Shown in pieces: positions 45,293 through 53,845 of a DNA stretch of 64,000 nt. Where the stretch lies: positions 5,051,001 through 5,115,000 of the forward strand of contig NZ_CP118615.1 of NCBI RefSeq assembly GCF_028993575.1, in the 5' to 3' direction. This stretch comes from Micromonospora cathayae (GTDB taxonomy: Bacteria; Actinomycetota; Actinomycetes; Mycobacteriales; Micromonosporaceae). Under the pieces are notes generated by a model that saw only the letters and a list, made by a program, of their open reading frames with translations, searched no databases and was not told where the DNA came from. The translations under genes were made by a program, and so were the position numbers. Position 1 is the first letter of the stretch. Each line of letters starts with the position of its first letter.

Positions 45293-46894
45293 CTAGTCCT
45301 TCACCTTGGTGATCAGCTCCCAGGCCGGGTTGCCCGCCTGGTCCACCTTGAAGTCCCGGATCTTGTCGGAGCTGGCCCAGATGTCCGGCATGGTCATCAC
45401 CGCCACCGACGGGACGTCCTCCTTGTAGATCTTCGACAGCTCGCAGAACGCCTGCTGCCGCTCCGGGGTGCCCTCCTCGGCCGACCGCAGCTTGCCGAAC
45501 CACTCGTCGTACTTCGGGTTGGTGTAGCCGATGTTGTGCTGGGGGTACCCGGTGACCAGCCGCTCCAGCTGCACCGAGGCGTCCACGAACGGCGAGCTGC
45601 TCATGCCCCAGGCGAAGAAGTCGGCCCGCTCGGTGCGGTTGTAGTACACGTCGAGGTAGTTGGAGAACTCCATCGGGACGATCTCCACCGACTCGACCGC
45701 GTCCAGCTTGTTGACCATCTCGCCGATCGCCTGGGCCAGCAGGGTGTCGTTGAGGATGAAGCCCTGCGAGGTCTGGAACTTCAGCTTGAGGCCGGAGACC
45801 CCGGCGTCGGCCATCAGCTTGTTGGCCGCGGCCAGGTCGTACGGATACCGGGTGACGTCCTGGCAGTAGCCGGACATGAAGCTGGGTGCCAACTGGCCCT
45901 GGCCGACCTGCCCCTTGCCGCCCATCACGCCCTGCACCAGCGCGTCCAGGTCGAGGGACATCGCGATGGCCTGCCGGACCCGCACGTCGGTCAGCGGACC
46001 TTCGTCGGTGAACAGGTCCACCACGTACGTCCGGGGCTCGACCGCGTCGTAGAGGGTGAAGGCCCCGGACTCCAGGGACTTGATGGCGTCGATCGGGACC
46101 TTGGTGATGATGTCGACGTCACCGGCGCGCAGGGCGGCCACCCGGGCCGCGTCCTCCGGGATCGCCTTGAAGGTGATCGAGGCCGGCAGCGCCTTGCCCT
46201 GGCCGGAGTTGGGGTTCGGCACCAGCACGAGTTCCTTGCCGGGGACGAACTTCTCCACCATGAACGCGCCGGTGCCGATCGGCTTGACGTTGAACGCCTT
46301 CGCGCCCACCTGCGCGTGCTCCTTGGGCGGGACGATCGGCATCGCGCCGAGCAGCCGGGGCAGGATCGCCTCCGGGGCGCTCATGGTGAACCGGATGGTG
46401 GTGTCGTTGACCGCTTCGACCTCTTTGATGATGCCGAGCTTGCCGCGGATGCTCGCCTCGTTCTTCGGGTCGAGCATGAACTTGGTGCTGTAGACCACGG
46501 CGGCGGCGTCGACCGGTTCGCCGTTGGCGAACTTGAGGTCCTTGCGGAGGACGAACTCCCAGGTCAGGTCGTTGACGCGGGTCCACGACTCGGCGACGCC
46601 GGGCACCACCTTGGCGCCCTCGCCGAGGGTGTCGACCCGGGTCAGCAGCGACCAGACCGGGTACGCGTAGAAGGAACGTGGCGGGGAGGTGGCGGAGAAC
46701 GCGTCGAGGTCGGGGTTGATCACCCCGACCCCGACGACGATGTCCGCCCCGGCCGCCCCCGGGGAGGTGTTCGCCTCCACCTCACTGTCCCCGTTGGACG
46801 AACTACAGGCAGTAGCCAGGAGGGCCACCACCCCGACCAGAGCAGAAACCTTCAGGGCTCTGAACCGGCCGAGAACTCCCGTCTTCGGACTCAT
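45293..46894 (-). CDS. ABC importer substrate-binding lipoprotein (SBP family 5)
   Basis: I place the start at the ATG at 46894 with GAGAGGGG upstream, giving 533 residues. A lipoprotein signal ends at the lipobox LATAC (C30), followed by a Ser/Asn linker. The oligopeptide-binding fold is seen in VVPGVAESWTRVNDLTWEFVLRKDLKFANGEPVDA and VRQAIAMSLDLDALVQGVMGG. Family 5 proteins bind peptides, nickel, opines or aromatic and sugar acids. The gene has its own IclR-type operator, so the ligand is probably the island's growth substrate. Confidence 0.92.
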   Translation of the reverse strand: MSPKTGVLGRFRALKVSALVGVVALLATACSSSNGDSEVEANTSPGAAGADIVVGVGVINPDLDAFSATSPPRSFYAYPVWSLLTRVDTLGEGAKVVPGVAESWTRVNDLTWEFVLRKDLKFANGEPVDAAAVVYSTKFMLDPKNEASIRGKLGIIKEVEAVNDTTIRFTMSAPEAILPRLLGAMPIVPPKEHAQVGAKAFNVKPIGTGAFMVEKFVPGKELVLVPNPNSGQGKALPASITFKAIPEDAARVAALRAGDVDIITKVPIDAIKSLESGAFTLYDAVEPRTYVVDLFTDEGPLTDVRVRQAIAMSLDLDALVQGVMGGKGQVGQGQLAPSFMSGYCQDVTRYPYDLAAANKLMADAGVSGLKLKFQTSQGFILNDTLLAQAIGEMVNKLDAVESVEIVPMEFSNYLDVYYNRTERADFFAWGMSSSPFVDASVQLERLVTGYPQHNIGYTNPKYDEWFGKLRSAEEGTPERQQAFCELSKIYKEDVPSVAVMTMPDIWASSDKIRDFKVDQAGNPAWELITKVKD

Positions 46895-46939
46895 CCCGGC
46901 ACCCCTCTCCCAAGTGATTCGCACATCGATCCGCTTAGC

Positions 46940-46952
46940 GGAACAGCGTTTC
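46940..46952. promoter_or_regulatory. IclR-type operator (GGAAC-AGC-GTTTC)
   Basis: Located 46 bases upstream of the ABC binding-protein start. With the site at 47038 it makes a pair 98 bases apart in the divergent ABC/MFS promoter region. Confidence 0.7.
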
Positions 46953-47037
46953 TCCACACTAGGACCGGCTTCTCCGCAGTGTCAACGGCCCTGACGTGCC
47001 GTTATAGACCCGTGCTCGGGTTTACGGTACGTTCGGC

Positions 47038-47050
47038 GAAACATCGTTCC
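47038..47050. promoter_or_regulatory. IclR-type operator (GAAAC-ATC-GTTCC)
   Basis: Located 17 bases upstream of the MFS start at 47067, where bound protein would cover the leader. Same consensus as the other five sites. Confidence 0.7.
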
Positions 47051-47066
47051 GCTGAATGGACCGCTT

Positions 47067-48245
47067 GTGGCGTCTTCCCCTCCGCTCGGTACCGGCGGGC
47101 TGCTCACCGTCACCGCCCTGTCCGCCGTCGGCGCCACCGGTTACGGAACGCTCGCCCCGGCGATGGCGGAACTCGCCGCCGCGTACCAGGTCTCGGAACC
47201 CGCCGTCGGGCTCCTCCAGGGTGTGATCGCGGTGCCGGGCATCGCGCTGACCGTGGCCCTGGGCGGCCTCTCCGACCGGCTCGGTCGCGGCCGGGTGGCG
47301 CTCGGCTGCCTGCTGCTGTTCACCGTCGCCGGCACCGCCTGCGCGCTGGTCGACTCGTTCGGCACGGCCGTCGCGCTCCGGGCGGTACAGGGAATCGGCT
47401 TCGCCGGCCTGCTGACCATTCCGCCGACCGTGATCGGCGAGGCGCTCACCGGCGCGGCCCGGCAACGCGGCCTGGCCGTCAACACCTTCGTGCTGACCGC
47501 CGCCTCCACCGTCGGCCCGGTGGCCGGCGGCGCGGTGGCCAGCCTCGGCGACCCGCGCCGCGCGTTCTGGCTCTACGCGCTGGGCGCGCTGCTGGTGCCG
47601 GGGACGATCCGGGTACTCGGGCTCGGCCCCGGGCGGCCGGCGACGCGCGGCGAACGCTCCGCCCGGCTGGTGGCCGACCTACGTCGGGCCGGCGCGCTCC
47701 GCACGGTGGTCGGCGCGCTGACCCTCACCACGGTCGTCATCGGCCTGATGACCGCGGCGACCGCGGCGATGCTCCCGCTGGCCCTGGACCGGGTCTTCGA
47801 CGTGCCCCTGGCCGGCCGGGGCCTGCTCGTCGGGCTCAGCAACGTGGGCAGCCTCGCCGCCTCGGCGGCCCTGGCGGTGCTCGCCGGCCGGACCGCCGAC
47901 CGGCAGGCCGCCCAGGTCGGGCTCGGGTTGTGCGCGACGGCCCTGCTGCTGACCGCCGCCGCCCCGGCGGTGTGGGTGGTCGCGGTCGCCGTGGTGCTCC
48001 TCGGCGTCGGGGTCGGCTGCGCGTACAACGCCTCCGTGCACGCCGTGTCCCGGCAGCCGGTCGACGGCCGGGGCATGCTGATCGGCGCCTGGTCGGCGTC
48101 GTCCCGGCTCGGCCAGGCCACCGGCCCGGCCGTGGGCGCGGTGCTGGTCGGCCTGGTCGGCCCGATGGCCGCGTTCGGGGTCGGTGGTGTCGCCGCCGCG
48201 GTCGCGGTGGTCGTCCTCGCCGTGGTGGGCCGCCGGCGGCGGTGA
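47067..48245 (+). CDS. MFS transporter
   Basis: The 392-residue protein starts at a GTG and has about 12 hydrophobic segments with motif A-like ALGGLSDRLGRGRVALG and an RAVQGIGFAGLL segment. It is divergent from the ABC importer and shares its regulatory region. An uptake or efflux role for an acid substrate or intermediate of the island is plausible; direction of transport cannot be told. Confidence 0.88.
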   Translation: MASSPPLGTGGLLTVTALSAVGATGYGTLAPAMAELAAAYQVSEPAVGLLQGVIAVPGIALTVALGGLSDRLGRGRVALGCLLLFTVAGTACALVDSFGTAVALRAVQGIGFAGLLTIPPTVIGEALTGAARQRGLAVNTFVLTAASTVGPVAGGAVASLGDPRRAFWLYALGALLVPGTIRVLGLGPGRPATRGERSARLVADLRRAGALRTVVGALTLTTVVIGLMTAATAAMLPLALDRVFDVPLAGRGLLVGLSNVGSLAASAALAVLAGRTADRQAAQVGLGLCATALLLTAAAPAVWVVAVAVVLLGVGVGCAYNASVHAVSRQPVDGRGMLIGAWSASSRLGQATGPAVGAVLVGLVGPMAAFGVGGVAAAVAVVVLAVVGRRRR

Positions 48246-48349
48246 ACCCCCGCCGGCCCGGGGAGGGCCGACCCCGGCGGCTCAGGGCGGGCCTACCCCG
48301 CCGGCGCGGAGCGACTGCGCCGGTCGGGCCGTAGCCACGCGGGACGAGG

Positions 48350-49213
48350 TCAGTCGGTGAGGCCGTACAGGCGCAGGGCGTTGTCGCGCAGCACGGCGGT
48401 GGCCGACTCCGGTCGCAGGCCCAGCTCGGCGAACTCCGTCATGGCCCGTTCCGGGTCGATCACCGGGTAGTCGGTACCGAAGAGCACCTTCTCCCGGCCG
48501 AAGGTGTTCATGAAGTGCACCAGGCTGGCCGGCCAGTGCTTCGGGGCGTACGCGTCGACCCCGATGTACACGTTGGGGTGCTTGTACGCGACCGCGATCA
48601 TCTCCTCGGTCCACGGCCAGCCGATGTGGATGCCCACCAGCTTCAACTCGGGGAACTCGCAGGCCACCGTGTCGAGGGTGATCGGCCGGCCGACGCTGCG
48701 CAGCGGCCGGGCGTCGTCGTACCGCAGGCAGTGGCCGACCTGGAGCTGGATCGGCACGTCCAGCTCGGCGCACTTGGCGTAGATCGGGTAGTAGCGCCGG
48801 TGGTCCGGGGGCAGCCCGAACCAGTGCGGGTACGAGTGCGCGCCGACGAACCCGTACTCGGTGACCGCCCGTTCCAGGTGCCGCAGCTCGGCCATGCCGG
48901 CGGTCGGGTCCAGCCCGACCAGGCCACTGAACCGGTCCGGGTGCGCGGCGACCAGCTCGGCGACCGTCTCGACCTGGAGGTGGAAGCTGTTGACGTCGGT
49001 GGCCGGGCCGAGCTTCGCGGCGATCAGGAAGGACCGGTCGATGCCGGCCCGGTCCATCTTCGCCAGGTACTCCTCGATCGTCGTGCCGGGCAGCCGGTCC
49101 CCGGCACCGATCTTGCGACCGAGGAAGTCCTTCGACCAGGCCGGCCGGGCGGCCACGATCTCGGGGGTGTACGGGTTCACGACCACGTCGATGGCACCGG
49201 TACGCACTGTCAC
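48350..49213 (-). CDS. amidohydrolase-fold protein lacking the N-terminal HxH
   Basis: The 287-residue protein follows the amidohydrolase_2 fold: DRAGIDRSFLIAA, HPDRFSGLVGLDPTAGMAELRHLERAV, KLVGIHIGWPWTEEMIAVAYKHPNVYIG and LFGTDYPVIDPERAM. The N-terminal metal motif HxH is replaced (IDVVVNPYTPE), so the metal site must be incomplete or different. It is the third amidohydrolase-like gene of the island and is followed in transcription order by none. The start GTG/ATG at 49213 is separated by 33 bases from the ligase gene upstream. Confidence 0.82.
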   Translation of the reverse strand: MTVRTGAIDVVVNPYTPEIVAARPAWSKDFLGRKIGAGDRLPGTTIEEYLAKMDRAGIDRSFLIAAKLGPATDVNSFHLQVETVAELVAAHPDRFSGLVGLDPTAGMAELRHLERAVTEYGFVGAHSYPHWFGLPPDHRRYYPIYAKCAELDVPIQLQVGHCLRYDDARPLRSVGRPITLDTVACEFPELKLVGIHIGWPWTEEMIAVAYKHPNVYIGVDAYAPKHWPASLVHFMNTFGREKVLFGTDYPVIDPERAMTEFAELGLRPESATAVLRDNALRLYGLTD

Positions 49214-49246
49214 GACCTTTCCAGAGCAGCTACGGGGTCGGCGACG

Positions 49247-50632
49247 TCAGCCGGCCTGGCGGCGGTCGACGAGGCGACGGGGTTTGGCGTCGGCCAGCGG
49301 GTCGTAGATGTCGTCCACGCCGACCACCCGGACCTCGGGGGTGAGGTGGGTCAGGTCGCGGATCCGCGCCCGGACCGCCGGGACCAGCGTGTCGGCGTCC
49401 GCGCCGGCGACCGGGGCGAACTCCACCACCACGCCGTCGCCGGAGAGTTCGTCACCCGGACGCCGGTGGTCGAGGACCACCCGGTACTCGGCGACGCCGG
49501 CCAGGTCGACCAGGGCGTCCCCGAGCACGGTCAGGTTGACCAGGGTGCCGTTGACCTTGACCAGGTCCTTGGTCCGCACCGGCTGGGAGACGATCCGCTC
49601 GGCGGTCCGCCCGCAGGCGCAACGCTGCCGGGTCAACCGGACGATGTCGCCGACGGCGTACCGGAGGAAGGCGGTGCCCCGGGCCCGCAGGTGGGTGATC
49701 AGCAGCAGGCCGGGCTCCCCGTCGGGCACCGGCTCCCCGGTGGCCGCGTCGACGGTCTCCAGGTGGATCAGGTCCGGGGTGGGGTTGTGCCAGCCCGGCC
49801 CCTCCCCGCACTCGATCATCGACCAGCCCTCGGTGGAGCCGTACCGGTTGGCGATCCGGGCCGTCTCCGCGCCCACCGCGCGCAGCCGGGCCCGCAGGTC
49901 GTCGAGGCCGGCGGCGCTGGTCGCCTCGCCGGTGACGAAACACCAACGGACGGTGGGCAGTCGCAGTCCGCGTTCGGCGGCCCGGATCAGCACCCGGCGG
50001 ACGAACCCGGACACCCCCCAGAGCACGGTCGCGCCGTGCGCCACCACCAGGTCGATCGCCTCGTCGAGGCGGCGGTGCACCGGCCAGTCCGGCGACGGGC
50101 GGCCGGTGTGGCCCTGCAGGATCGTCGCGCCGATCGCCGCCGCCGTCCGGTCGGCGCGGATCCGGGCGCCCATCGGGAACGGGGTGAGCGGGAACAGGTT
50201 CGCGATCACCTCGTCGGCGCCGAGGCCGAGCAGCCGGGCGCAGCGCCGGGCGTGCAGCAGGTACCCCCAGTCGTCGCTGGTGGTGACGTAGAGCGGGGCG
50301 GGCGCGCCGCTGGTGGTGCCGGTGGTGTAGATGACGTACGCCAGGGTGCGTTCGGCGACCGGCAGGTCGGCCGGGGCGGTCAGCCGGAAGGATTCGGGGT
50401 CGCCGAGGAAGTCCTGTTTGCCGGTGACCGGCAGCCGGGGCAGGTCGGCGACCCCGCGTACCCGTTCCGGGTCGACGCCGGTGCGCGCGAAGAGCCGGCG
50501 GTAGTGCGGGTGGTGCCGGGCCAGCAGCCGGACCTGCGCGGCGACCAGCGGGTCACGCAGCCGGTCCACCTCGTCGGGGTCCGCGTAGAGCAGCGAGTCG
50601 CCCGATAGGTCGAGCGCGGATGGCACCGACAC
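49247..50632 (-). CDS. phenylacetate-CoA ligase-like adenylate-forming enzyme
   Basis: I place the start at the GTG at 50632 with GGGAGG eight bases upstream, giving 461 residues. The ATP-binding motif is YTTGTTSGAPAPLYVT. RYGSTEGWSMIECGEG is the A5-like segment, and a Cys-rich RQRCACGRTAERIV and a C-terminal RTKDLVKVNGTLVN complete the PaaK-type layout. These enzymes activate aromatic or other carboxylic acids, usually to CoA thioesters. It lies between the IclR gene and the amidohydrolase-fold gene, all leftward, so CoA activation of the pathway acid is likely. Confidence 0.87.
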   Translation of the reverse strand: MSVPSALDLSGDSLLYADPDEVDRLRDPLVAAQVRLLARHHPHYRRLFARTGVDPERVRGVADLPRLPVTGKQDFLGDPESFRLTAPADLPVAERTLAYVIYTTGTTSGAPAPLYVTTSDDWGYLLHARRCARLLGLGADEVIANLFPLTPFPMGARIRADRTAAAIGATILQGHTGRPSPDWPVHRRLDEAIDLVVAHGATVLWGVSGFVRRVLIRAAERGLRLPTVRWCFVTGEATSAAGLDDLRARLRAVGAETARIANRYGSTEGWSMIECGEGPGWHNPTPDLIHLETVDAATGEPVPDGEPGLLLITHLRARGTAFLRYAVGDIVRLTRQRCACGRTAERIVSQPVRTKDLVKVNGTLVNLTVLGDALVDLAGVAEYRVVLDHRRPGDELSGDGVVVEFAPVAGADADTLVPAVRARIRDLTHLTPEVRVVGVDDIYDPLADAKPRRLVDRRQAG

Positions 50633-50676
50633 CGCCGTTCCCTCCCGTGGGGCCGTCCGGCCCCACCGCCGGGGCG

Positions 50677-51477
50677 TCACTCCGTGGAGCGTTGCCCGAT
50701 GATCTCCGACTCCCGGTGGCCCAGCAGGGCCGAGAGCCGTCGTACGCCGTCCAGCAGCGCGCCCGCCGCCTCGTCGATCTTCGGTTCGAAGCGGCGCAGC
50801 GGGCCGCACACGCTGATCGCCGCGATCGGCTTGCCGCGGTGGTCGAAGACCGGGGCGGCCACCGAGGCGGCGTCGGCCTGCCGCTCCCCCAGCGACCGGG
50901 CGTACCCGCGCTCGCGGATCCGGTCCAGGTCCGCGCGGAGCTGCTCGGGGGTGGTGATGGTGCTGTCGGTGAGCCGCTCGAACGGCCCGGTGGCCAGGTA
51001 CGCGTCCTGCTCCTCGGGGTCGAGGAAGGCCAGCAGCGCCTTCGACGACGAGCCGGCGTGCAGCGGGTACGGGTGGCCGAGCCGCACCGACATGCGGATG
51101 TCGGTGGGCGGGGTCTCCTGGTCGATGTAGACCCGGGTCCAGCCGCTGCGGATGGAGAGCGTGGAGGTCTCCCGGGTGGCGGTGACCAGCTCGTGCAGGA
51201 TCGGCTGGGCCATCCGGCGTACGTCGATGCCGTCGAGGTAGGTCAGGCCGAGCTTGAGCGCCGCGGGGCCGAGCGCGTACCGGCGGGTCTGCGGCTCGAT
51301 CTGGATGTAGTCCTTCTCCAGCAGGGTCGACAGGATCCGGTGCACGACGGCCTTGGAGAGCCCCAGCGCCTTGGATATCTCGGTGACCCCGAGGGTGGAC
51401 TCCCGGCGCTCGGTGAAGAGGGTGAGCACCTCCATCGCACGACCCACGGTGAGAATGGTCTTGCTGGTCTCGCTCAC
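50677..51477 (-). CDS. IclR-family transcriptional regulator
   Basis: The GTG at 51477 with GGAAGGA upstream gives 266 residues. The N-terminal winged helix (TEISKALGLSKAVVHRILSTLLEKDYI) is followed by the IclR effector domain with RLGHPYPLHAGSSSKALLAFL, GYARSLGERQADAASVAAPVFD and AISVCGPLRRF. Such regulators bind short palindromes and respond to aromatic or small organic acids. Six matching palindromes (GRAAC-N3-GTTYC) precede transcription units from 26.7 to 55.1 kb. It is the only IclR-type protein in the window, so it is the natural candidate to bind them. Confidence 0.93.
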   Translation of the reverse strand: MSETSKTILTVGRAMEVLTLFTERRESTLGVTEISKALGLSKAVVHRILSTLLEKDYIQIEPQTRRYALGPAALKLGLTYLDGIDVRRMAQPILHELVTATRETSTLSIRSGWTRVYIDQETPPTDIRMSVRLGHPYPLHAGSSSKALLAFLDPEEQDAYLATGPFERLTDSTITTPEQLRADLDRIRERGYARSLGERQADAASVAAPVFDHRGKPIAAISVCGPLRRFEPKIDEAAGALLDGVRRLSALLGHRESEIIGQRSTE

Positions 51478-51560
51478 TGACAGTCCTTCCGCTGCGGCGT
51501 CCGACCGCGTCGGCACGAGACGCGGCGAACGAGATCGTACGCCGACAGCGGCGTCGTTCC

Positions 51561-53003
51561 TCACAGCGGAATACCGTTTTCGGACATCAGCGGGTCGAGC
51601 AGGTCGTCCACCGAGGCGGCGTCGGGCAGCGTCCGGGCGGCCTGGGCGATCGCGGTCACCCGCTCCGGGGGCAGCACCCGGCCGGCGTTGTCGCGGAACT
51701 TGCCGGCGACCTCGTCGTCGGTGAGCGGGCGCTGCGATCCGCCCCGGTTGGCGAGCACCGCCTCCTCGAGGAGCCGGCCGTCGGTGGTGCGGACCCGCAG
51801 CACGGCCGGGAACTGGTGCGGGAAGATCGCGTCGCAGCGCGGGTCGGCGACCACGGTGACCCGGCTCATCAGGTCCCGCCGGGCCGGGTCGCGGGCCAGT
51901 TCGTCGGTGAAGTCGTCCAGGCCGAGACCGAGACCGCCGCCGCCGAGCAGGGCCGCCGCGATGGTGTACGGACCGGAGAACTGCGCCTGGTAGCCGGTCT
52001 CCGGGGCCTGCTTGACGTCGAGCGGCTCGCCGATGGTCCGGACGGTGGCGGTGGGTACGGCCAGCTCGACGCTCGCCACGTCGGCGGGGCGCAGGCCGGC
52101 CGCGCGCAGCGCCAGCGCCGCGTCGATGCCGGCGTGGGTGAAGTGGTTCGCCGGGTACGGCTTGAAGAAGATCCCCGGCACCTCCCACCGCTGTCCCAGC
52201 CCGTCGATGACCGCCCCGGCGTCGAACTCGCCGCCGAGGAACGCCTGGAAGAAGCCGAAGCGGCCCTCCAGCAGGGTCGCCGGGCCGGTGATCCCGCGCT
52301 GGGCGAGCTGCGCCGCGTACACCCCGGCGTGCGCGGCCCAGCCGCAGTGCATCCGTTTCACGGTGCCGCCGGTGCGGTTGCCCTCGATGATCCCGGACGC
52401 CATGCTGGCGGCGATGCCCATCGCGTGCAGCACGCCGTCGGCCCCGAGACCGAGCAGCTTGCCGGCGGCGGCGGCCGAGCCGAGCGCCCCGCACATCGAG
52501 GTGGCGTGCTGGCCCCGTTCGAAGTAGCGGTTCGCCCCGGTGGCGGCGTCGTACCCGGCCATCCCGACCCGGACGCAGATCTCCAGGCCGACCGCGATGG
52601 CGGCGGTGACCTCCGCGCCGGTGGCCCGGGTCTGCTCGGCGACAGCGAGGGCCGCCGGGACCACGCTGGCGCTGGGGTGCAGCACCGACGGCAGGTGGGT
52701 GTCGTCGTAGTCGAGGGAGTGGGCGAGCACGCCGTGCGCGAACGCCGCCTCGCTGGCCGGCACCCGCTGCCGCAGCCCGATCACCCGGGCGTCGGGCCGG
52801 CCGCCCCGCTCGGCGACCAGGTCGAGCACGGCGACGCTGGTGGGCAGGGTGGTGGCGGCGACCGCGATACCCAGCACGTCCAGCACCCGCTGGGCGACGC
52901 TGCGCACCACCGGTTCGGGCAGCGGCTCGCCGGTCGGGCCGTACGTCACGGCGAAGTCGGCGAGCTGCCCGCCCAGGGTGGCCGTGACCGGTGTGGCGGT
53001 CAT
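51561..53003 (-). CDS. MmgE/PrpD-family protein
   Basis: Starting at the ATG at 53003 (overlapping the cyclase stop) the protein has 480 residues. Family blocks are AAFAHGVLAHSLDYDDTHLPSVLHPS-type segments, GLEICVRVGMAGYD, MGIAASMASGIIEGNRTGGTVKRMHCGWAAH and KPYPANHFTHAGIDAAL. Members include 2-methylcitrate dehydratase and cis-aconitate decarboxylase; the His-rich HSLDYDD and KRMH segments are conserved. It probably dehydrates or decarboxylates a tricarboxylic-like or hydroxyacid intermediate. Middle gene of a three-gene leftward operon. Confidence 0.9.
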   Translation of the reverse strand: MTATPVTATLGGQLADFAVTYGPTGEPLPEPVVRSVAQRVLDVLGIAVAATTLPTSVAVLDLVAERGGRPDARVIGLRQRVPASEAAFAHGVLAHSLDYDDTHLPSVLHPSASVVPAALAVAEQTRATGAEVTAAIAVGLEICVRVGMAGYDAATGANRYFERGQHATSMCGALGSAAAAGKLLGLGADGVLHAMGIAASMASGIIEGNRTGGTVKRMHCGWAAHAGVYAAQLAQRGITGPATLLEGRFGFFQAFLGGEFDAGAVIDGLGQRWEVPGIFFKPYPANHFTHAGIDAALALRAAGLRPADVASVELAVPTATVRTIGEPLDVKQAPETGYQAQFSGPYTIAAALLGGGGLGLGLDDFTDELARDPARRDLMSRVTVVADPRCDAIFPHQFPAVLRVRTTDGRLLEEAVLANRGGSQRPLTDDEVAGKFRDNAGRVLPPERVTAIAQAARTLPDAASVDDLLDPLMSENGIPL

Positions 53004-53845
53004 CCGGACACCACCACGGCGAGCGGGCGGACCGGGCTGCCGGTCGCGCCGACGATGTTCAGGTGGGCCAGCACCAGGGTGAACTCCCACACCCCGGCCT
53101 CGGCGAGTTCCTCCAGGGCCATCGCCTCGATGAGGTTGATGCCGTGTTCGGCGAGCAGCACCCGGTGCGCGGGCAGCAGGGCGTGTCCGCTGCCGGCGGC
53201 GAGCCGTTCGAACGCGATGGTGTCCGCGCCGGCCACCCGGACGCCCCGGGCGGCGATCCAGCGGGCCCCGTCCTCGCCGACCCCGGGTACCCCGGTGGCG
53301 TGCCCGATGTACGCCTCCCGGTCGTCGTACCGGCGGCCCCAGCCGCTGCGGACCAGGACCACGTCGCCCGGACCGACCGGGGTGCCCTGCCGGGCGACGG
53401 TGGCGTCCAGGTCGGCGGGGGTGATCTCGTACGCCGGGTCGAGGGCGGGCACGCCGAGCGCGGCCGGCACGTCGAGCAGCACCCCGCGCCCCACCAGCGG
53501 GGGCAGTTCGTCGATCGCGCCGGTGGTGAAGCCGCCGCCGGTCTGCGCGCGCATCGCGTCGGAGCCGTCGTGCAGCCGACCGTCGACGGAGACGTGCGCG
53601 AGGGCGTCGATGTGCGTGCCGACGTGGGTGCCCAGCGAGATCAGGTCGTTGGCGGCGGACATCCCGTCGGCCCGGTAGCTGTCCCCGTGCCGGCGGGGCA
53701 GGGTGTGCCAGAACGGCGGGTGGTTCGGCGACTGGGGCATGCCGATGCGCAACGGCCGGCCCAGGTCGAAGACCCGGACCCCGGCCGCGACGGCGGCGAG
53801 CAGGACGTCGCCCCGCCGCTCGCTCGGGATGGTCTCCACGGTCAT
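53000..53845 (-). CDS. cyclase/kynurenine-formamidase-like metal hydrolase
   Basis: The 281-residue protein carries the metal motif of the cyclase family, GTHVGTHIDALAH (H74, H78, D80, H84). VVLVRSGWGRRYDDREAYIGHATGVPGV and a C-terminal LVLAHLNIVGATGSPVRPLAVV also fit. Relatives hydrolyse N-formylkynurenine, isatin or other amides and lactones. It overlaps both operon neighbours by four bases, so it acts with the CoA-transferase and MmgE/PrpD proteins. Confidence 0.9.
   Translation of the reverse strand: MTVETIPSERRGDVLLAAVAAGVRVFDLGRPLRIGMPQSPNHPPFWHTLPRRHGDSYRADGMSAANDLISLGTHVGTHIDALAHVSVDGRLHDGSDAMRAQTGGGFTTGAIDELPPLVGRGVLLDVPAALGVPALDPAYEITPADLDATVARQGTPVGPGDVVLVRSGWGRRYDDREAYIGHATGVPGVGEDGARWIAARGVRVAGADTIAFERLAAGSGHALLPAHRVLLAEHGINLIEAMALEELAEAGVWEFTLVLAHLNIVGATGSPVRPLAVVVSG

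Noticed and set aside
51568..51580. GGAAT-ACC-GTTTT as a seventh IclR site for autoregulation
   Set aside because: It mismatches the consensus at two positions and encodes the last residues (ENGIPL) of the MmgE/PrpD protein. It could still be weak, but I do not count it.
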